Source: Brachypodium distachyon (Eukaryota > Streptophyta > Magnoliopsida > Poales > Poaceae). From it: a DNA stretch of 64,000 nucleotides. Location of the stretch: contig NC_016133.3 of assembly GCF_000005505.3 (NCBI RefSeq), positions 3,410,001 to 3,474,000 of the forward strand, written 5' to 3'. Shown here piece after piece: positions 20,861-31,961 of the stretch; positions within the stretch are counted from its first letter, which is position 1; every line of letters starts with the position of its first letter. Position numbers and translations under genes: made by a program. The notes under the pieces are model-generated. The model ran no database searches, had not been told where the DNA came from, and saw only the letters and a program-made list of their open reading frames with translations.

Positions 20861-23800
20861 TAGTAGGGAAAGACAGCTCCTTTTTATTCCTCACGACTAT
20901 ACGGCGCGCAAGCAACACTGCTCCTTCATTTTCCACAGAATCATGCACGGCGCCTTCTTTTCTTTCACGGAGCGGTTATATATGTGCTGCTGCTGGCTGC
21001 TGCCTCTGCCGCCTCCGATCCCGACAGTACTTTCTAGAGCCATTTGACTGAAAACGGAGCGAGCTTAACCGGAATAATTCGGACGTCCACTGAGATTTAA
21101 CTTGTGTTTTGTTTCTACGGTGTTCTGAAATTCTGATCTGTCATCGATGAACCTTGTTTTGTTTTACTCTTCCAAAATAAAGTATACATATGGCCAGGAG
21201 CGATCCAAGAGTTTTTGTGCAGAGACAGGCTAGGATCGACGCTACCGGCCAATTCTCTTCTCTTTTAAAAAGCGTGCCTCAAGTGATCCGCGATCCTTTC
21301 ACTTTGTCCATTCAATCACGCGCGCAGAGGGAGATCAGGGATGGTGCGTGCAGAAAACCGTAATTAAATAATCAGTAATCCAGACCCAAAACACTGTTTG
21401 ATGTTCGTCTTCAGCTTAACTTGGCGTTTGCGCCACGGGGGAAGGGAAGGAAGCAAGGCATCTGGGCGCCCATCTCCCGCGGTAGCTCCTACACGCGACA
21501 TGGCGCGCTTTGTTTAAGCAAAGCGAGACCAGCAACTAACAACAAAGCAACAAGACCCAGAAGAAAAAACATTTAGTTAATTAGCGGGTTGATAAGAAGA
21601 GTATAGTAATGCCTAGGAACATGCCAGTGGAGGGTAGATCACATGACGACGACACGGAGAATGCTTGACCAGCGCGCAGCAGCCACTCGTGGTTAACATG
21701 GGCTTGATTAGTACACAGATCCGTGATCAAGGGAGATCGATCGGTAGATGTGTATAAGGCTTGCAAACAAAGAGTTAAACCAATCAATGGTGTAGTAGCT
21801 GGCTAAGTGGCTAGCCTAGAAATGTTTGTCTAGGAATTGCAATACAAAGCCTTTCACATGGTCAGGAACTCAGGACAGGATGGCTTTGGTGCCGCGCAGG
21901 GGAGTGGATACCGCCTAGTGGTCTAGAAAAACGTTACTGCTAGCCCACTGTGAGGTCTCTGACAAGTGAAGAAAGAAAGAAAAGATACTCCCCCTTTCTT
22001 GTACCTTTTCCAGAGATGAGATCCGGGAGTTATTGGTTCTGGATCGAACGAAGGCCACTGTTTAAATGGATGGTGAGATGAATGAATGCGTGGTACGGTG
22101 GTCGGAGTAGTAACTAGTACCTGCATTGACCGAGGCCTCTGTACTCTCCGATGGAATCTCCGATCCGGTTGAGGCCAGGTCGATCATACAGCTGCGAGGA
22201 GTGTTAAGGACAAAGATACGATGGAAATACACATGATTTTTTATCATGCGAGTAATGATAAGAAGGTCAGGTCATCGGAGCGGGTGAGTGTACGTGTAGA
22301 ACTAGAACGGGTTTCTTAAAAAAGTTTTGCGAGCCGTAAAATGCCGTTTCTGAATTTTACCACGATCCATGCACTCCAAAAAGGCATGCATGTTCGTGAC
22401 ATTATTTTTCTTCCTCCGTTAGAAAAACTAAAACGCATACAAATACCTACCGCGCAGATACACCGCTGTCTTGTTGCTCCGTGTCCGTGTTAATTTGTCG
22501 AGCAGAAACCGGTGCCGGCGGACCCGGCCACAGGAACCGAGCCCAGCCGCACGCCCAAGGTCTCATTCAAACAGTGTTCCCTGCCGCGGCAGGCGATGGA
22601 TGGATGGGCTGATGAATGAACCGATGGGTGGAAATGGGTTCCCCGGCCCCAGATTTGACCAGCGGGGCCCGGGTCCAGCGCAGGGACGCAGGTGCCTGCA
22701 TGCACTTCCGTCCGACACGACAGGGAAACGTTTATATTTACTCCATGGTTCTGCCGCTGCTGCTTCGCACTTCCTTTCACCCACCGTCTACGCAATGGCC
22801 GCTCACTTCCATTCCATCCCTCGTTAACGGCGACTACAGCATGGAGTACTCCATTTCCATGTCCAGAACCAAACAAAAAAAATCTCTAGAAAAATGGCAT
22901 CGCAATTCGCAAACACCCGTTACCAGCACGCGGAACAGCACTGGTGTTTTGTTTTGTTTTAAGATATCCGATGTTCCTCTTAATTATACGCAGGTTGCAC
23001 TCGACGACGCTAATCCATCGTATATCCATGTCGCAAACCGACAAGGTAGCAACCAAGATGCTAACGATAAAATACGGACTTCTTTACTTTACTACGTCCG
23101 TATACGGTCCACTGGCGACGGACGGAAGGGAGCATGTCTCGTCGCATCCCCAACATGCTTCCCTTCTCCCGTCCCGGTCCCGTCCGTCCGTCCGTCCTTA
23201 TCGTACGGCCCCGGTTCACTCCGCCTTGCTGTACCTGTAACCTCGCGATGCAGGAATCTGCTGCAATTTCCTGTACTGCCCCTGCCAGGGACTGCTTTGA
23301 CCGCTACAGTCCCCGGTCTCGCGGAAACGACAAGCCAAAGGGCAGCCTAGTCTTTCCGCCGCGGCCCAAATGATTGGGCGCCAACGTTTCCCTCCCTTTC
23401 TGGATTTGGGTCGTTTTGCATGTACGCCCTCCCTTTTCCTCGAATATACCCGGCCGTGATTATTCACAGTTCCAGGGTGCAAAACGGGAAAAGAGACCCA
23501 GTCGATCATTTTTCCGGCCTTTCCCGCGCCGCCGCTGTCGGCGTTCAGCTCCGGTGGCCACGTGGCGACAGTCGAAAGGAACAGCAGCTGGCGGTCTCAC
23601 GTGCCCGGAGGCGCCAAGATCACAGCAGCCGTCGGATGGAACGGACGGCCCAGATGCTCCGCGCTGCAGAGAGGATAAGGCTGGCCCGCGGGGTGGTGTG
23701 GCCTTGAGTGGAGTTGGTGCTCGGTGGTGGGGCGTCACGTGCCCTCGAGTCCCGGCGTGGTCAACGTGGGGGATCGCAGCAATGTGGGGGGGAGCGGATC

Positions 23801-25047
23801 GATCCACCGGGTAAAAATTCTTTCCGCCCGAGATAACAAGATAAGGTAAAAAAGAGAGCCGCTGTAAAAAAAACAAGTTAAAAGAGAGAGCCGTTACCGT
23901 GCCGCTGTAACAATTTTGCTATGCGTCCGTTTTACACCGTAATCACATCGAAAACAGATAGCACGAAGTAGTACGGGATGAACACAAAGAAATCTCGGAC
24001 GAGAAAAAGGGAAATGAAGCACGGACAAAAAATGTTTACAAGAATCTAGCCGCTAGCCTTTCCGTGACGTGAAGTGTAGATTGTTCCCTCCCTCCCGTCC
24101 CTAGAGTAAAAAGAGCCTTTCAACATCAGGAGGAGGGCGGCGCCGAAACGGGCGTCCGGCGGGGGCACCCATGATAGATGGAGTCCTACGGAGTACTACT
24201 CCGTATGGTTTCCTTGTACTTTGCAGCGTCGTCGTTACTCGTCTCCGAAGTCCGAACCAGAGGCCATTCCATCACGGACCGGCCAATCTACTCGCCGTGT
24301 CGGCACCGTTCTAGATCGATCGGCGTCCACGTCCATATCATCATGGCGGAGACGAGAAAGATTGAAAGAAACGATTGTTGTCGTCTGGATGCAGGCGTAC
24401 GTGATGGGACTCGCGGTTGCACGGACATCTGTCTGCACGGCAGGGTATACCAAGTACCAAGCCAGTATCAAGAGATTTGGCTTAACGTGCACAAGCTCGA
24501 CCGGTAATAATTCATAATTAATTACTCTGGAGATCATTCAGCAGTGGCAGTGGCTAATACGAGTAAGCAAAAGATTTTTTTTTAAAACTAGTACGCAAAA
24601 GATTTTGCCGTAACAGGAGCCGTGCTTGCGTTATTCACGCATGATACGCATCACTGTACCCCTCTTTGTTCTGTAGCTCGCGATCAGCTTTGCTAACAAG
24701 CACGTAGTACTTGCGTAAACAGATCTGGTTTGTCGCGGCGTGATCAAAATGCAACGTTTTCTTGTTAATACTGTACTAACCATCGTACATTATTATCACT
24801 GCCGCTGCTGCATGCAGATGCTGCGTGTCTGCTGTCTCGGCGTTTTCTTTTGTTGGTGTGCACACTCTGTACTGTACCAGTACGGGTGTAGTAGTATACT
24901 TGTTTCGTACCGTTACCTACCTCCTGTCAAAAATATTAACCACGGATTAAAACTCCTCATCTCCCCACTGCATGATACCACGCGTCGGCCGGTGATTGGC
25001 TCGCACAAGGTGTAGGCCCGGAGTGTCAGGAAAATAACCGTGCTAGG
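20861..25047. other. Long spacer, no supported gene
   Basis: Mixed sequence with a GC-rich zone (22.5-23.8 kb) full of chance ORFs on both strands. I see no splice-consistent gene, conserved domain, miRNA or complete transposon. One micro-insertion lies inside it (24562-24606). The last few hundred bases are the promoter of the 25.2 kb gene. Confidence 0.4.
24562..24606 (-). repeat. Micro-insertion with A-rich tail and 17-bp flanking repeat
   Basis: AGTAAGCAAAAGATTTT (24562-24578) recurs as AGTACGCAAAAGATTTT (24590-24606), with one difference. The 11-bp insert reads AGTTTTAAAAA on the minus strand. Confidence 0.5.
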
Positions 25048-25057
25048 TTATATATAC
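25048..25057 (+). promoter_or_regulatory. TATA box of the BKI1/MAKR-like gene
   Basis: TTATATATAC, followed about 30 bp later by a CT-rich start region and the ATG at 25218. Confidence 0.6.
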
Positions 25058-25217
25058 ACGGCCCATTACCACCTTTACCCTCCCTGTCCCTGTCTCGCTC
25101 GCATTTCCTCCCTCCCACCCGCCGCCACAGCCAAAGCCCAAGTACAGTAGCCCGTGTACTGCCCGCCGCGCCCTTGGTCTCCGTCCACCTTGGATGCGCC
25201 TCGCCGCCGCGCGCGCC

Positions 25218-26420
25218 ATGGCATCCGCCGTCGCCACTAGCATGCCCATGCCCGCCTCCTCGCCCGCCGCCGCCGTGTCCTACGGCTGGCTCGGCCCGCG
25301 CCTCTCCTTCGGCCGCGACTCCAAGGAGCCGTCGGAATGCAAGGCCGCGGCGGATCAGGTCTCCAAGGAGTTCATCGACTTCGAGTTCAGCCTTGGCGGG
25401 TCGGCCACCATGCTCCCCGCCGACGAGCTGTTCGCGGACGGGAAGCTGCTCCCGCTTAGGCCGCAGTCGTCCGCGGCGGCGGAGCCGGCGGCTGAGATCC
25501 ATGCGGCGACGACAACGGCGCCTGAGCTGGTGAAGACGACGCCGCTCCGGCCTTCTTCTTCGTCCATGGCGGAGGCGTTCGACCCGTACGTGTTCTCCCC
25601 CAAGGCGCCCACGTGCTCCAGCCGCTGGAGGGAGCTGCTCCGGCTCCGGAAAGTCCAGACCCCGCCGCCGCCTCACAAGCCTTCTCCGTCTCCGGTGCCG
25701 GCGACCCCGTCGAGAGCTTCCAATTCGTCCGCAGCCAGGTCCCTCAAGCTGCTCCTCCTCCAACGAAACAGCGGCGGGCGAGCGTCTGACCTCTCCTCTG
25801 CGGCGGCGCCGCTCCTCCGCGACAGCTCTGACTCCGAGGCTTCCCTCTCCCTCGCCTCCTCCCGCTTCTCCCTCTCCTCTTCGTCTTCCTCCTCCGCCCA
25901 CGACCACGACGACTTCCCCCGCCATTCCCTCGACTCCGTCGACGTCACCCCGAAGCCCCGAATCCGCCTCGTCCGCTCCTCCCAACCCACCCCCCACCGC
26001 CACCCGCCGCCGCCGCCCCATTCCTCCGCGCCACCCCGCGCCGTCCACAGCCCGGCGCGCCGCCGCCCGGCCACCACCCCGCCGCCGCCATCCGTCGCCT
26101 CCGTGGACTCCCCGCGCATGAACTCCTCCGGCAAGATCGTGTTCCAGGGCGGGCTTGAGCGCAGTTCCAGCTCCCCCGCCGGCAGCGTCCACCGCTCCAG
26201 GTCGCGCGTCATGGACAGGTCCTACTCCACGCCCGTGGTGCTCAACGTGCCCGTCTGCGCGCGCCCCTCCTTTGGGTTCTTCAAGGACAAGAAGGATTCG
26301 GCTGCGGGGAAGGAGGCCGCGGCGAGGCTCCGGTCGTCGCTTGGCCGGAAGACGACGGCCGCCGGCGGAAGCAGCAGCGTGAGTTGCAGAGATCTCGGCA
26401 CTGGTAGCAAATGCAATTAG
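25218..26420 (+). CDS. BKI1/MAKR-family membrane-associated kinase regulator, 400 aa, single exon
   Basis: The start at 25218 (GCCATGG context) is preferred over an in-frame ATG at 25194. The protein is Ser/Pro-rich and mostly disordered, with two family landmarks. The first is KEFIDFEFSLGG with DELFADGKLLPLR (residues 50-81), as at the N-terminus of BRI1 kinase inhibitor 1 and MAKR proteins. The second is a C-terminal DRSYSTPVVLNVPVC segment (about 333-347), resembling the BRI1-interacting motif. Basic Ser/Arg-rich stretches (HRSRSRVMDRS) could bind membrane lipids and be phosphorylated. BKI1 holds the brassinosteroid receptor kinase inactive at the plasma membrane and is released on phosphorylation. 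Which receptor this protein serves cannot be told from sequence. The 388-codon reading on the opposite strand is a GC-rich shadow. Confidence 0.82.
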   Translation: MASAVATSMPMPASSPAAAVSYGWLGPRLSFGRDSKEPSECKAAADQVSKEFIDFEFSLGGSATMLPADELFADGKLLPLRPQSSAAAEPAAEIHAATTTAPELVKTTPLRPSSSSMAEAFDPYVFSPKAPTCSSRWRELLRLRKVQTPPPPHKPSPSPVPATPSRASNSSAARSLKLLLLQRNSGGRASDLSSAAAPLLRDSSDSEASLSLASSRFSLSSSSSSSAHDHDDFPRHSLDSVDVTPKPRIRLVRSSQPTPHRHPPPPPHSSAPPRAVHSPARRRPATTPPPPSVASVDSPRMNSSGKIVFQGGLERSSSSPAGSVHRSRSRVMDRSYSTPVVLNVPVCARPSFGFFKDKKDSAAGKEAAARLRSSLGRKTTAAGGSSSVSCRDLGTGSKCN

Positions 26421-29037
26421 TTGATTTATTAACCCCTTGTTTTGACTAGGCTAGGCGTAGCGGTAGCATGCAAGTAGCCCTAATTAGGTGGTAGCATTTC
26501 CTTTGCAAAAGAAAAGAGAACAAAAAAACAGTCTGAGGAAACTAGTTGGAGTGATCCAGAGATCGAAGAGGAAACAAATTGGTACTAGATGTTGTTATCC
26601 TGGTGAGCTCTGATTTTGTTCTTTGTTGTTAGGAGAGGATGCATGGATGTCTAGAACCCCAGTCCACTGTAAATTTTGTCTCAAATGTTTTTGGCAATCC
26701 TTTCCTCTAAACTCTCAGTCCTGTTTCTTGTTGTAAGCAAACTTGATCCCTCAAGAGATGAAAAAACACCACGAAAATTAACTCTGTTCATGTCTCCTTC
26801 GTGGTTGCCTCCTGCATCTTGCAGTGCGAAATCAATGCCTACTGTGATTACTGCATGCCCCGGGGTACTTTCTTTTCACCGCTTAATCTACATGTTCTTG
26901 TCTTGATGTAAAAGTTAAAAATGGAAAGGCGAAGCTTAATCACGGTGCTCAGCAGCCATGTGCCATCTGATGAAAAGACAACCATGCATCCATGCACAAT
27001 GGTGGTAGCTTTTGGGGCTGAAAAAACTTTTCAGCGACAAGCAAGTGACTGTGGCAATTGATGTAGATGCCGGCCGTTTGAACCTAGGTGAGGCGTGTAA
27101 ATAAGATCGGAGGCCGGGCCGGAGCCGAGCTCCTCCATGGGCCATGGCCATGTGTGCCGGTGATCGGGCACTGTGCACGCAGCATGTGCGCACCTCTAAA
27201 TTTCTGTGTAGGAAAAATATACTACTGCTGCTGCTCCTCCTACCAGGCAAAAGAGGGCAGCGGAGAAAGCAATTTTAAAACACGTGCAGCTGCAGGCCGG
27301 CTACTGTTCCTGATACAGCCAGCCAGGCTTAAACAAAAGCAGGAGGAGGGCCTCTCTTGCTCGGTGCCTGAGCCGCTGGCAAAGCTGTGTAGTGCCCATG
27401 TGGCTGCTGCCTGAGTTAATTCAGTTTTACCTTTTTTCACTGCACTCTCTTCTTCATTTTTTTCACTGCCTGACTACCATTTCGTTTCAAAAACGGTCAA
27501 TCTTGCCATTCTCTCCTCGTCCAGCGTTGGGGCGCCTACTCCATTGAGAGCCTTTCCCTCGCCTGTTCTCTTTGGACTCGTGGCAGCTTTCCCAAAAGGA
27601 TCTTTTCTTTATGGTACCCGCTCCTAAGGTATAGCCAGTGAGGCCTTTTTCTCTCTCCTTCTTATCTCTCTCTCCTGGGCTCCCTCGACTGTAGCAGTGA
27701 TACAGTGGCTCCAGTTTTCACTCGAGGCCGGCAGCAGCAGCAGCATGGGCCATCATCGTGGAGGCAGGATTCCAGCTGGGTTCTCTCTCTGCCTCGTTGA
27801 GCGGAGTGAAGATTTTTTTTCAGATTTGACCGCAGTCCTGGAGCATCAAAACGAGGAAGAGAGAAGATGGAGATCTTGGGCGGTTCAGTTCGAGTAATGG
27901 CGAGATGCGAGGAAACGGAAGGAAACAGAGGGGAGGATGCTGCGAGTTTTTGCGATCAGAATCCGGGCCGAATTTTAAACCGTAGGTAGGCGCGTAGTAG
28001 GCCTGAGCCGTGAGGGACCTGTGGTACGCGCGGCTGGCTAGTCCTGCCTGTGAGGGATTTGATCGGAGCGCGCGCCGGGGCAGGGGTGGAGCCATGATGA
28101 TGGGATGCGATGGGACGGTGGATGGGGCATCTGACGGACGGCTGGGATCCTCTGGCGACGGGTGAATTCCTGCCCCTCTCACGGGAGGCAAGCCCCTCTG
28201 CCGTGTGTAAAATAATCTTTTTGCTCAAAACAGGTGACGTGGCCGATATAGTTCCTCAATTCCTCCCCTCGTTTTAAATTCGTTCCAATTTGGACTTGAT
28301 AAGATATTAGGCCCAGTAGCTTACTCATGTGCTCCTATCTTCAGAAGGCCCATGTACGCATAGCCCATCGTACTCATGAAGTGTAGTCTAAAAAAAAAGC
28401 TGTTCCAGAAAATGCTACCTCCGGTGCAGGATGAGTGTCACTGATTCATTTATTATATTTATAATAAAGTTATATTAAATCAAAGACATTTATTATCGAT
28501 CGAAGGAGTAAATTTCGGAAAGTAAATTAAAAAAACCCGGAAGAATCTCTTTTGCTAAACAGTAAAATGAAAGAGAAACAAAAGACTGGTTTCTAAATTT
28601 CTAACAAGGGAACATCCTAGCATAGCTTGTCTATCGAAAGGAGCCGGGTTTAGTGATTTGCAACTCACGGCATAACTTACCACCCCGTCTCCTTCGGCAA
28701 AAAAAAATCTGAAAACAAATATGCAAAAAACAGCAATTTATAATTATGTGAATTGGAGAAGTTTTCTCGTTTGGGTTAGTATTATATGAGTTTACGAAGA
28801 ATTACACTGAATTTGCCAGAATTTTGAAAAGCTTATAATTTCTTACGAAAATCTAGACAATAGCAAATGCCTGATTATGCGGTCTAAGGTTCCATCTTGC
28901 TTCAGTGAATATCGTGAAAACTATGGACCTCTTGAAATCTGTGCACTTCTGAAATTGTCAAGTCTAGGTAAAATTAGTCCTTTGATTGTTCTTCGTGGTC
29001 AGGTCTGTAACAAACAGATTGTGGAGATAAAGAAGTA
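26421..29037. other. 3' UTR and spacer, no supported gene
   Basis: About 450 bp after the TAG at 26418-26420 is probable 3' UTR. Beyond it I find no domain-bearing ORF or RNA gene. A conserved-looking but unidentified stretch (about 28870-29030) reads as 50 codons without hallmarks. Confidence 0.4.
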
Positions 29038-29151
29038 CTCCCTCCGTTTCATAATTCTTGTCGAAATATTACATGTATTTAGATATTTTTAAGTAATACA
29101 TACATCCATTTTTTGGACAAATTTGACACAAGAATTATGAAACGGTGGGAG
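29038..29151. mobile_element. Stowaway MITE (114 bp)
   Basis: CTCCCTCCGTTTCATAATTC at the left is mirrored by GAATTATGAAACGGTGGGAG at the right, with TA target duplications (29036-29037, 29152-29153). Confidence 0.9.
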
Positions 29152-29153
29152 TA

Positions 29154-30942
29154 AGATACAAACTTACGATGTGACTTATCAATGAATGGGGCTCACTAAA
29201 TTCTACCCTCGATGCTCTAGACTTCAGCTGAAATAAGAGAACTAGAAAGTGCACATAATTCACGTATACGGTATACCGCATGACTGTAGCTAGTCCATTT
29301 TCAAGAGAACGGAGAAAGGGAAATCCGAAGAAGTAAATCCGGTAAAAGGGAACAAGGACCGGCGAATGGTATACAGGTACGCCCTGTGTACGAACAAAAA
29401 GATGCTGTCTTTTCCTAGCCTTACCTAAGATACCTATACGCCTATACCCACCTGGCCGACGCTTGCAGCAGCAGCAGTATCTCGCGGCGATCGTAATCTG
29501 GGGCACACGGCAGCAGCGCATTACGGCCCTGTCAGCACGCGCGGTCGGTCGATCTGCCGGGCCCGGGCGGGCCAGCGGATCGTGTCGACCCAGACCACGG
29601 ACCGCCGCCGGAGACAAGCCGGCGAAGGCAGCGGCCGACGGGACTTGTCGATGCGGATGCGGGGACAAAGCAAACTTTGGTCGCCTGCGATTCCTAGACC
29701 GGTAGACCCAGCCTACGTACGTGGCGGTTGCTGCACGTACTAGTACGTCTCGTCATGTCATGTCGCCGGCTCCCCCGGTTCAAGGTCTCCTGCCTCCCTT
29801 CGCCTTGACATGCCACGCGTTTCTCGGACCGTTTCGATCTTCACCGCCCTTGTACACCAAGGATATTTCTACAGGGAAAAAAGAATCTCGTTTTTTATTT
29901 TATTTTATTACCAAAGTTCATGCTAATTATTTAGGGGTGCAATATAAATCCCAAACTTCCCCGTCGCTTGACAAGGAATGTGCATACGTGTCATGTTTTA
30001 CCTCTAATGGTTTAATCATCGGTCTGGAAACGGCAAACTTGTTTTGGCGACAGTTTAATTATCGTTTTTATCGAAGAACGAAACCTGTTTTTGCGCTAAA
30101 CAGTCCAACTAAGGGATTCTTGGTTTGCTTTTGGTTTGGGTTGCTTTTTTGTGAGGACATTGGTTGGGGTTGCTAGGCCTCAGCAGTGATGCAGCGAGGC
30201 AACAGCGAAGGCCCAAGCAGCAAGCGTTTTTTTTGTTGATATCGGCCCAAGCAGCAAGCTGCTTTCACGAACCGTTCCCCTAACAAGCACGGGACACCCT
30301 TGTGGTATACCTAGCGGGCTGCCGTCTGGCTTCTCCCTCGAGCCACTCTAACGGGCTGCGCAGCCGAGGTGCTACTAATGGAACTAGTTGCTGGACTCGA
30401 TCGAGTACCCCGGACCTTCCCTGCCGTTTGAGCCTTATGGGCCATATACGAGATGGCAGGAGCCCAGGATCACGGGGCGGGGAGAGAATCTCAGTGTTTT
30501 GAGTTTGGGCGGCCCATTAACAGGGCTCGTGAATTCTTTCCCTCGTCCTCGCCGTCCGTTCGTTTCTTCTCCCTGCGGAATAGAGTCGACAGAAATGGAC
30601 GATGTCTGCGGCGTCAGATGGTACGTGCTGAACGGCTGAACCAATTCAGCAGGTTTGAGTTTGATGGATCGACTTGACGCCGAGGTGCATGCAGGGTTTG
30701 GATTCGAGCGGTCCAACAGATTCGAGCAGCAGTTTATTAGTCCACTGGCGACAGGACGCGTACTGCACCAATAGAAGAGCTAGTGCACGAATCGCAGGAA
30801 TATCGAAGACGACGGAGTCTGGGTTTATCCATAGAGGCAACGGGGAAAGACTGATGCTTGCCTTGATCCATATCTACTTTTCCAAAACGACATTTTTCAG
30901 AGAGGACGCAGATGGTAGGTAGGCGCTCGTGCGTAGGGCGAC
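29154..30942. other. Spacer without supported gene
   Basis: GC-rich at 29460-29700 and mixed elsewhere; only chance ORFs. It contains one micro-insertion (30210-30259). Confidence 0.4.
30210..30259 (-). repeat. Micro-insertion with oligo(A) and perfect 16-bp flanking duplication
   Basis: GGCCCAAGCAGCAAGC is present at 30210-30225 and 30244-30259. The 18-bp insert reads GATATCAACAAAAAAAAC on the minus strand. Confidence 0.75.
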
Positions 30943-30946
30943 AAAA
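30943..30946 (-). terminator. RNA polymerase III terminator of tRNA-Lys
   Basis: The minus strand reads TTTT 13-16 bases after the tRNA 3' end, the usual Pol III stop. Confidence 0.6.
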
Positions 30947-30958
30947 TATATGTGTGCC

Positions 30959-31030
30959 GCCGTCTGTGGGAATCGAACCCACGACCACGTGGTTAAAAGC
31001 CACGCGCTCTACCAGCTGAGCTAAGACGGC
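30959..31030 (-). tRNA. tRNA-Lys (anticodon UUU)
   Basis: A 72-nt cloverleaf without intron: acceptor GCCGTCT/AGACGGC, D arm GCTC...GAGC with AGCTGGTA loop, anticodon stem CGTGG/CCACG with loop CTTTTAA (anticodon TTT), variable TGGTC, T arm GTGGG TTCGATT CCCAC. The internal A and B boxes (TAGCTCAGCTGG, GGTTCGATTCC) are intact. CCA is not encoded, as expected for a nuclear gene. Confidence 0.97.
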
Positions 31031-31730
31031 CTGTGTTCAAAATGTGCTGCAAATGGTACCTATACAATGTGTGTCTTGTTGGGGCTACGCTTGACATACT
31101 GCCTAGAAGTTTTAGTTCAACGAACATACGAGTTCTAGGCGTGCAGTCTAACAACTTTGTAGTAACATCAAAGTACTTTTTCAAGACAAATCTATACTAC
31201 TGTTTTATTCTTAACAATGCAGCCAAAATATTTAGCAACATATCGATGCCGAAATTTTGAAACCATGACGGTACTTCTAACTAAAATGTCATGTTTCAAG
31301 AAAATTTCATAGAAGCCGAGGAAGTTCATCTCTTTTCCCAAGTGAACCCCAGCACGGGATCAGTGTTTGTTGTCACAACCTACCGGATTTAAGAGCAACG
31401 ACTCCTCAAAATTTATCTTATTTCAAGATTAGAGAGTGGACCACAACAAGGTTGCCTCGCATGTAAGGTTGGTATGGCGAGTAGAGCATATCTCCATTCG
31501 GTGTAAGGTAGTTATTTGTAAATTTGTCGCATTTAATTTTTATGATATGGTAGAGATTGAACGAGAAGAAAGAACAAACTTGAATGTAGTCAAATATGCA
31601 GCCCTTGGCACAAGCTCCATGATGGGTGAGAGAAAATATGTATATTCTCTCACCTTAGACCCACATTCTAACCCACAAGCCACCACTTAACTATATTGGA
31701 GATGTCCTAAGCGGCTAAGCACCACATGTC
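31031..31730. other. Spacer, no gene seen
   Basis: AT-rich sequence with no recognised coding or structural feature. Confidence 0.4.
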
Positions 31731-31787
31731 ACTCCACTCAGTTCTTTCCCCCTTCCACGTTGGAAGGGGAAAAGAACTGAGTGGAGT
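31731..31787. repeat. Near-perfect 27-bp inverted repeat with 3-bp loop
   Basis: Arm 31731-31757 (starting ACTCCACTCAGTTCTTT) pairs with 31761-31787 (ending AAAGAACTGAGTGGAGT) with a single mismatch, around the loop CGT. A transcript would fold into a tight hairpin. The neighbouring sequence shows no further pairing. Confidence 0.9.
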
Positions 31788-31799
31788 ATGTCAACTATA

Positions 31800-31862
31800 T
31801 TTGACAAATCTAATCCCCTTGAAAAATCTAATATTTTGACAAGAATTATGAAACGGAGGGAG
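31800..31862. mobile_element. Right half of a Stowaway MITE
   Basis: TTGACAAGAATTATGAAACG GAGGGAG at 31836-31862 is the standard Stowaway right end followed by TA. The left end is missing and its place is taken by sequence next to the hairpin. Confidence 0.6.
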
Positions 31863-31961
31863 TATGTCTCAAGAAGAACGAACGTCCAACGTTGAATCTC
31901 CATCATCATTAAATCTGGTAAATTCGGTATCAAATGTGATAAGCTAATGACACAAAAAATA

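Noticed and set aside
22616..23350. 244-codon ORF in the GC-rich spacer
   Set aside because: Composition-driven, with no recognisable motif and overlapping frames equally open.
25026..26192. Long minus-strand open frame (388 codons) opposite the BKI1/MAKR-like gene
   Set aside because: It is Arg/Gly low-complexity, without domain. The plus frame has family motifs at both ends; GC-rich codon use creates the antisense opening.
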